A DNA stretch of 15,918 bases from Desulforudis sp. (GTDB lineage Bacteria > Bacillota > Desulfotomaculia > Desulfotomaculales > Desulforudaceae). This document shows, one piece after another, positions 13,967-15,918 of this stretch. The DNA is taken from positions 1 to 15,918 of the forward strand of contig JACUUW010000021.1 in the NCBI GenBank assembly GCA_014859075.1, in the 5' to 3' direction. Positions within the stretch are counted from its first letter, which is position 1. Each line of letters opens with the position of its first letter. The notes under the pieces were generated by a model. The model was not told where the DNA came from. It did not search any database and saw only the letters and a program-made list of their open reading frames with translations. Both the position numbers and the translations under genes were made by a program.

Positions 13967-14773
13967 CTAGATTTTGGAATCTGCTATTACTCCCTCCTTT
14001 AGCTCAATGCTTCTGGGTGGCACTAAGCGGCTACGCACCCGGTAACTGTCCCCCCGCAGCGTGATCACGTGGGCGTGATGCAGCAGCCGATCCAGTAGCG
14101 CCGCCGCCGTGCCGGGGCTGGTAAACAGGGTGCCCCAGTCGCTGAAATCCAGGTTGCTCGTGACAATGAGGGCCACGTTCTCGTAAGCCCTGCTGACCAA
14201 CTGAAAGAGGTGGTCCGAGGCCACCTTGTCCAGGGTCAGATAGCCCACCTCGTCCAGGATGATCAGCTCGCTGCGCAGAAGGCTGCGCATATACTGCGCC
14301 AGGCTGCCGTCGGCCAGTGAGGCGTACATCCGGGCGGCCAACTCGTCCATGGTGATGAACAGGGTGTTGTGCCCGGCGTTAACCGCCTCGATACCCAGGG
14401 CGATGGCCAGGTGCGACTTCCCAACCCCCGGGGGTCCCAGCAGCATCAGGTTCTCACGCTTGCGCACGAACTCTAAGGTGGCCAGATCCCGGACATTTTG
14501 CTGGCTCACCGAGGTCTGGAACGAGAAGTCGAACTCGTCCAGGGTGCGCCACGCGGGGAACCGGGCCGCTTTCAGGCGCCGCTGCCTTTGAGTGGCTTCC
14601 CGGCCGGCGATCTCTTCTTGGACCAGGTAGGCTAGAAAGTCCAGGTACGAGGGCTCTTCGGCCAGGGCCACCTCGTTGATGGCGTCCAGGGTATCGCGCA
14701 CGTGCCGGAGCTTTAGACGCTTCAGGTTTTGCTCCAGGGTTTCGCGGTCGGCCACGCCGATGGTCCGGATCAT
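13967..14773 (-). CDS. istB: IstB, ATPase helper of IS21 transposition
   Basis: IstB is an AAA+ (DnaA-like) ATPase that binds DNA and stimulates the IstA transposase. The 268 residues match the family. The N-terminal helical part (1-95) precedes Walker A GPPGVGKS (113-120), Walker B IILDEVGYL (171-179, D174/E175) and a sensor-like IVTSNLDFSDW. The ATG start overlaps the istA stop as ATGA, the usual IS21 arrangement for coupled translation. The C-terminal end (VIADSKI) closes one base before the IS terminal repeats. No frameshift or missing motif is seen, so the gene looks intact. Confidence 0.95.
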   Translation of the reverse strand: MIRTIGVADRETLEQNLKRLKLRHVRDTLDAINEVALAEEPSYLDFLAYLVQEEIAGREATQRQRRLKAARFPAWRTLDEFDFSFQTSVSQQNVRDLATLEFVRKRENLMLLGPPGVGKSHLAIALGIEAVNAGHNTLFITMDELAARMYASLADGSLAQYMRSLLRSELIILDEVGYLTLDKVASDHLFQLVSRAYENVALIVTSNLDFSDWGTLFTSPGTAAALLDRLLHHAHVITLRGDSYRVRSRLVPPRSIELKEGVIADSKI

Positions 14774-15918
14774 GTGGCCGCCCCCAGCGTACCGTAGTAG
14801 CTTAAGTCACGTTTTTCAACCTGCACGTCCAGGTTGGTGGACAGGGGCAGGGTCTTGGCGCGGGCCACTTCCGGCAGGCTCTTAGGGGCCGTCTCGTGGC
14901 GGCCTAAGATGTTCTTTAAGGTGCCGTAGCCAAAGGCCCCGTAATCCAACGCCCGGCGCATCGCCCGGCTGATGGCGGCGGGAGAGTAAGTGTCGGCCAG
15001 CGCGATGATCTTCCCCATCTGGTCACGCAGGCTGCCCACGCGGCTCTGGCTTAAGCCTTGCAGGTAGATCTGCGCCTCCGGCGCCAGGCTTTCAAACCTG
15101 GCCTGTAGCGGGTTGGTGGGGGCTTGACGCCGCCGGGCCCGTTCGTGGGCGGGGTAGTGCTCGTCCCGGATGATGCACTTGCCGCGGCCATACTCCAGCT
15201 GGATCATGTCCACAACTTCACCGCCGTCTAAGAGTTCCAGGTGGTTTTCGTAACGGCGGAAGCGCACGCGCTGCCGCGCCCAACGGGACGGCACCGAGTA
15301 CCGGTTGCCCTCCACCGAAATCAGGTTGGTGCGCGTGGCCCGGCGGTCTTCCAGCACGAAGGGCAGGGCGGATGATGCCGGCACCAGGCGCAGGTGACTC
15401 CGTTCCGCTTTGAGCCGCTCCCAGGGGATCTCGCCGGTGGTGCCGTGCACCCGGGGGTTGGCCCACTCGTTGCACCAGGCGAGGGCTTGAACGTTCAAAT
15501 CCACAAGACCGGAGAACTCGCGGCCGTAGAAGAAGCTTCGGCGCACGTACTTGATCTGAGACTCCACTTTGCCTTTGGATTCGGCGTCGTAGGTCCAGCA
15601 GGCCCGTGGAGTGAAACCCCACGCCAGGGCAAAGTGCAGAAGGTTTCCGTTGAACCGTACGATCTTACCCACCCGCTCGGAAACTACCACCTTGGCATTG
15701 TCGAAAACGATCTCCCGGGGTACGCCGCCGATATAGGCCAGTGCCCGCTGCAGGCAGGCGAGAAACGTGGCGGAGTCTGTGCGCACCACGAACTCCACGT
15801 AGCTGACCCGGCTCCAGCAAAGCGTGAACACAAAGGCGTAGAGCTTGTACGTGGTGCCTTCCACTACGATGTTGCCGAAGTGGCCCCAGTCCACCTGGGC
15901 CTGTTCGCCGGGCAGTGT
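14770..15918 (-). CDS. istA: IstA transposase of an IS21 element (5' end outside window)
   Basis: The frame is open to the right edge, so at least 382 C-terminal residues are present. The N-terminal helix-turn-helix region lies outside. The DDE catalytic core is visible: the first Asp in GEQAQVDWGHFG, at the edge; the second in EIVFDNAKVVV; and the Glu in ESKGKVESQIKYVRRSFFYG. After the core come NEWANPRVHGTTGEIPWERL and a beta-rich Mu-C-like domain with NRYSVPSRW. An apparent GTG start at 15894 is internal, because the conserved GEQAQ block precedes it in frame. The stop overlaps the istB start. Confidence 0.95.
   Translation of the reverse strand, partial: TLPGEQAQVDWGHFGNIVVEGTTYKLYAFVFTLCWSRVSYVEFVVRTDSATFLACLQRALAYIGGVPREIVFDNAKVVVSERVGKIVRFNGNLLHFALAWGFTPRACWTYDAESKGKVESQIKYVRRSFFYGREFSGLVDLNVQALAWCNEWANPRVHGTTGEIPWERLKAERSHLRLVPASSALPFVLEDRRATRTNLISVEGNRYSVPSRWARQRVRFRRYENHLELLDGGEVVDMIQLEYGRGKCIIRDEHYPAHERARRRQAPTNPLQARFESLAPEAQIYLQGLSQSRVGSLRDQMGKIIALADTYSPAAISRAMRRALDYGAFGYGTLKNILGRHETAPKSLPEVARAKTLPLSTNLDVQVEKRDLSYYGTLGAAT

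Larger units (their letters stand above)
13893..15918 (-). mobile_element. IS21-family insertion sequence (partial, runs off the right edge)
   Basis: The element carries istA and istB on the minus strand. The end next to istB is placed near 13893, where TGTCAATGGCCAC begins on the plus strand. IS21 ends start with TG and hold internal direct repeats. Here TGGCCACT occurs at 13899-13906 and 13923-13930, and AAAGTCGTCA at 13933-13942 and 13956-13965. The far end and the target duplication lie outside the window. Confidence 0.85.

Overview
The window looks like the chromosome of a GC-rich (roughly 60 percent) anaerobic, probably spore-forming Clostridia of the Peptococcaceae / Desulforudis / Desulfotomaculum type. 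This is inferred from the gene mix, not from a marker gene. Pointers are an archaeal-type class V fructose-1,6-bisphosphate aldolase/phosphatase, a NifX-NifX-MinD-MinD-DUF5320 iron-sulfur cluster typical of strict anaerobes, a FliK-like/FlhB-like pair as in Firmicutes, Spo0A-box-like sites, SD-led GTG/TTG starts and near-consensus sigma-A promoters.

Layout. 1-26 is the 3' end of a tRNA (probably Ala), followed by a terminator. 210-3036 holds leuS and a small winged-helix-like gene, closed by a nested palindromic element (3051-3146). 3287-3361 is tRNA-Thr(CGU) with its own promoter and terminator, followed by a decayed tRNA relic on the minus strand. 3528-3680 (minus) is a 50-residue membrane peptide gene. 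3840-5585 is a tight plus-strand run: FliK-C-like protein, FlhB-C-like protein and RNase HI. 5608-7974 (minus) carries a small unknown gene with its own promoter, the class V FBPase and a family I inorganic pyrophosphatase. 8135-8611 encodes a four-helix membrane protein and 8623-9468 (minus) a YkgJ-type cysteine-cluster protein.

9635-12144 is one translationally coupled operon: two NifX/NifB-type cofactor-binding proteins (the second with a His/Cys-rich tail), then two MinD-superfamily ATPases each carrying an inserted 2x[4Fe-4S] ferredoxin domain. A DUF5320 gene (12216-12506, minus) converges on it across a shared terminator. The operon and the DUF5320 gene, although they lie 3 kb apart on opposite strands, carry the same TTAAG-(T)-GGCATATGCT motif at their predicted transcription starts, so they are probably one regulon.

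12581-13513 is a signalling unit. A bidirectional promoter region, Spo0A-box-like sites, a c-di-GMP-I (GEMM) riboswitch and a transcription terminator precede a small HD-GYP-type gene, which suggests feedback control of c-di-GMP. The HD-GYP domain has lost its last metal-ligand Asp (Asn instead).

13669-15918 is an AT-rich ferritin-like (DUF3231/CotF-like) gene remnant cut by an IS21-family element. The inner end of the element is near 13893, and its istB and partial istA run off the right edge.
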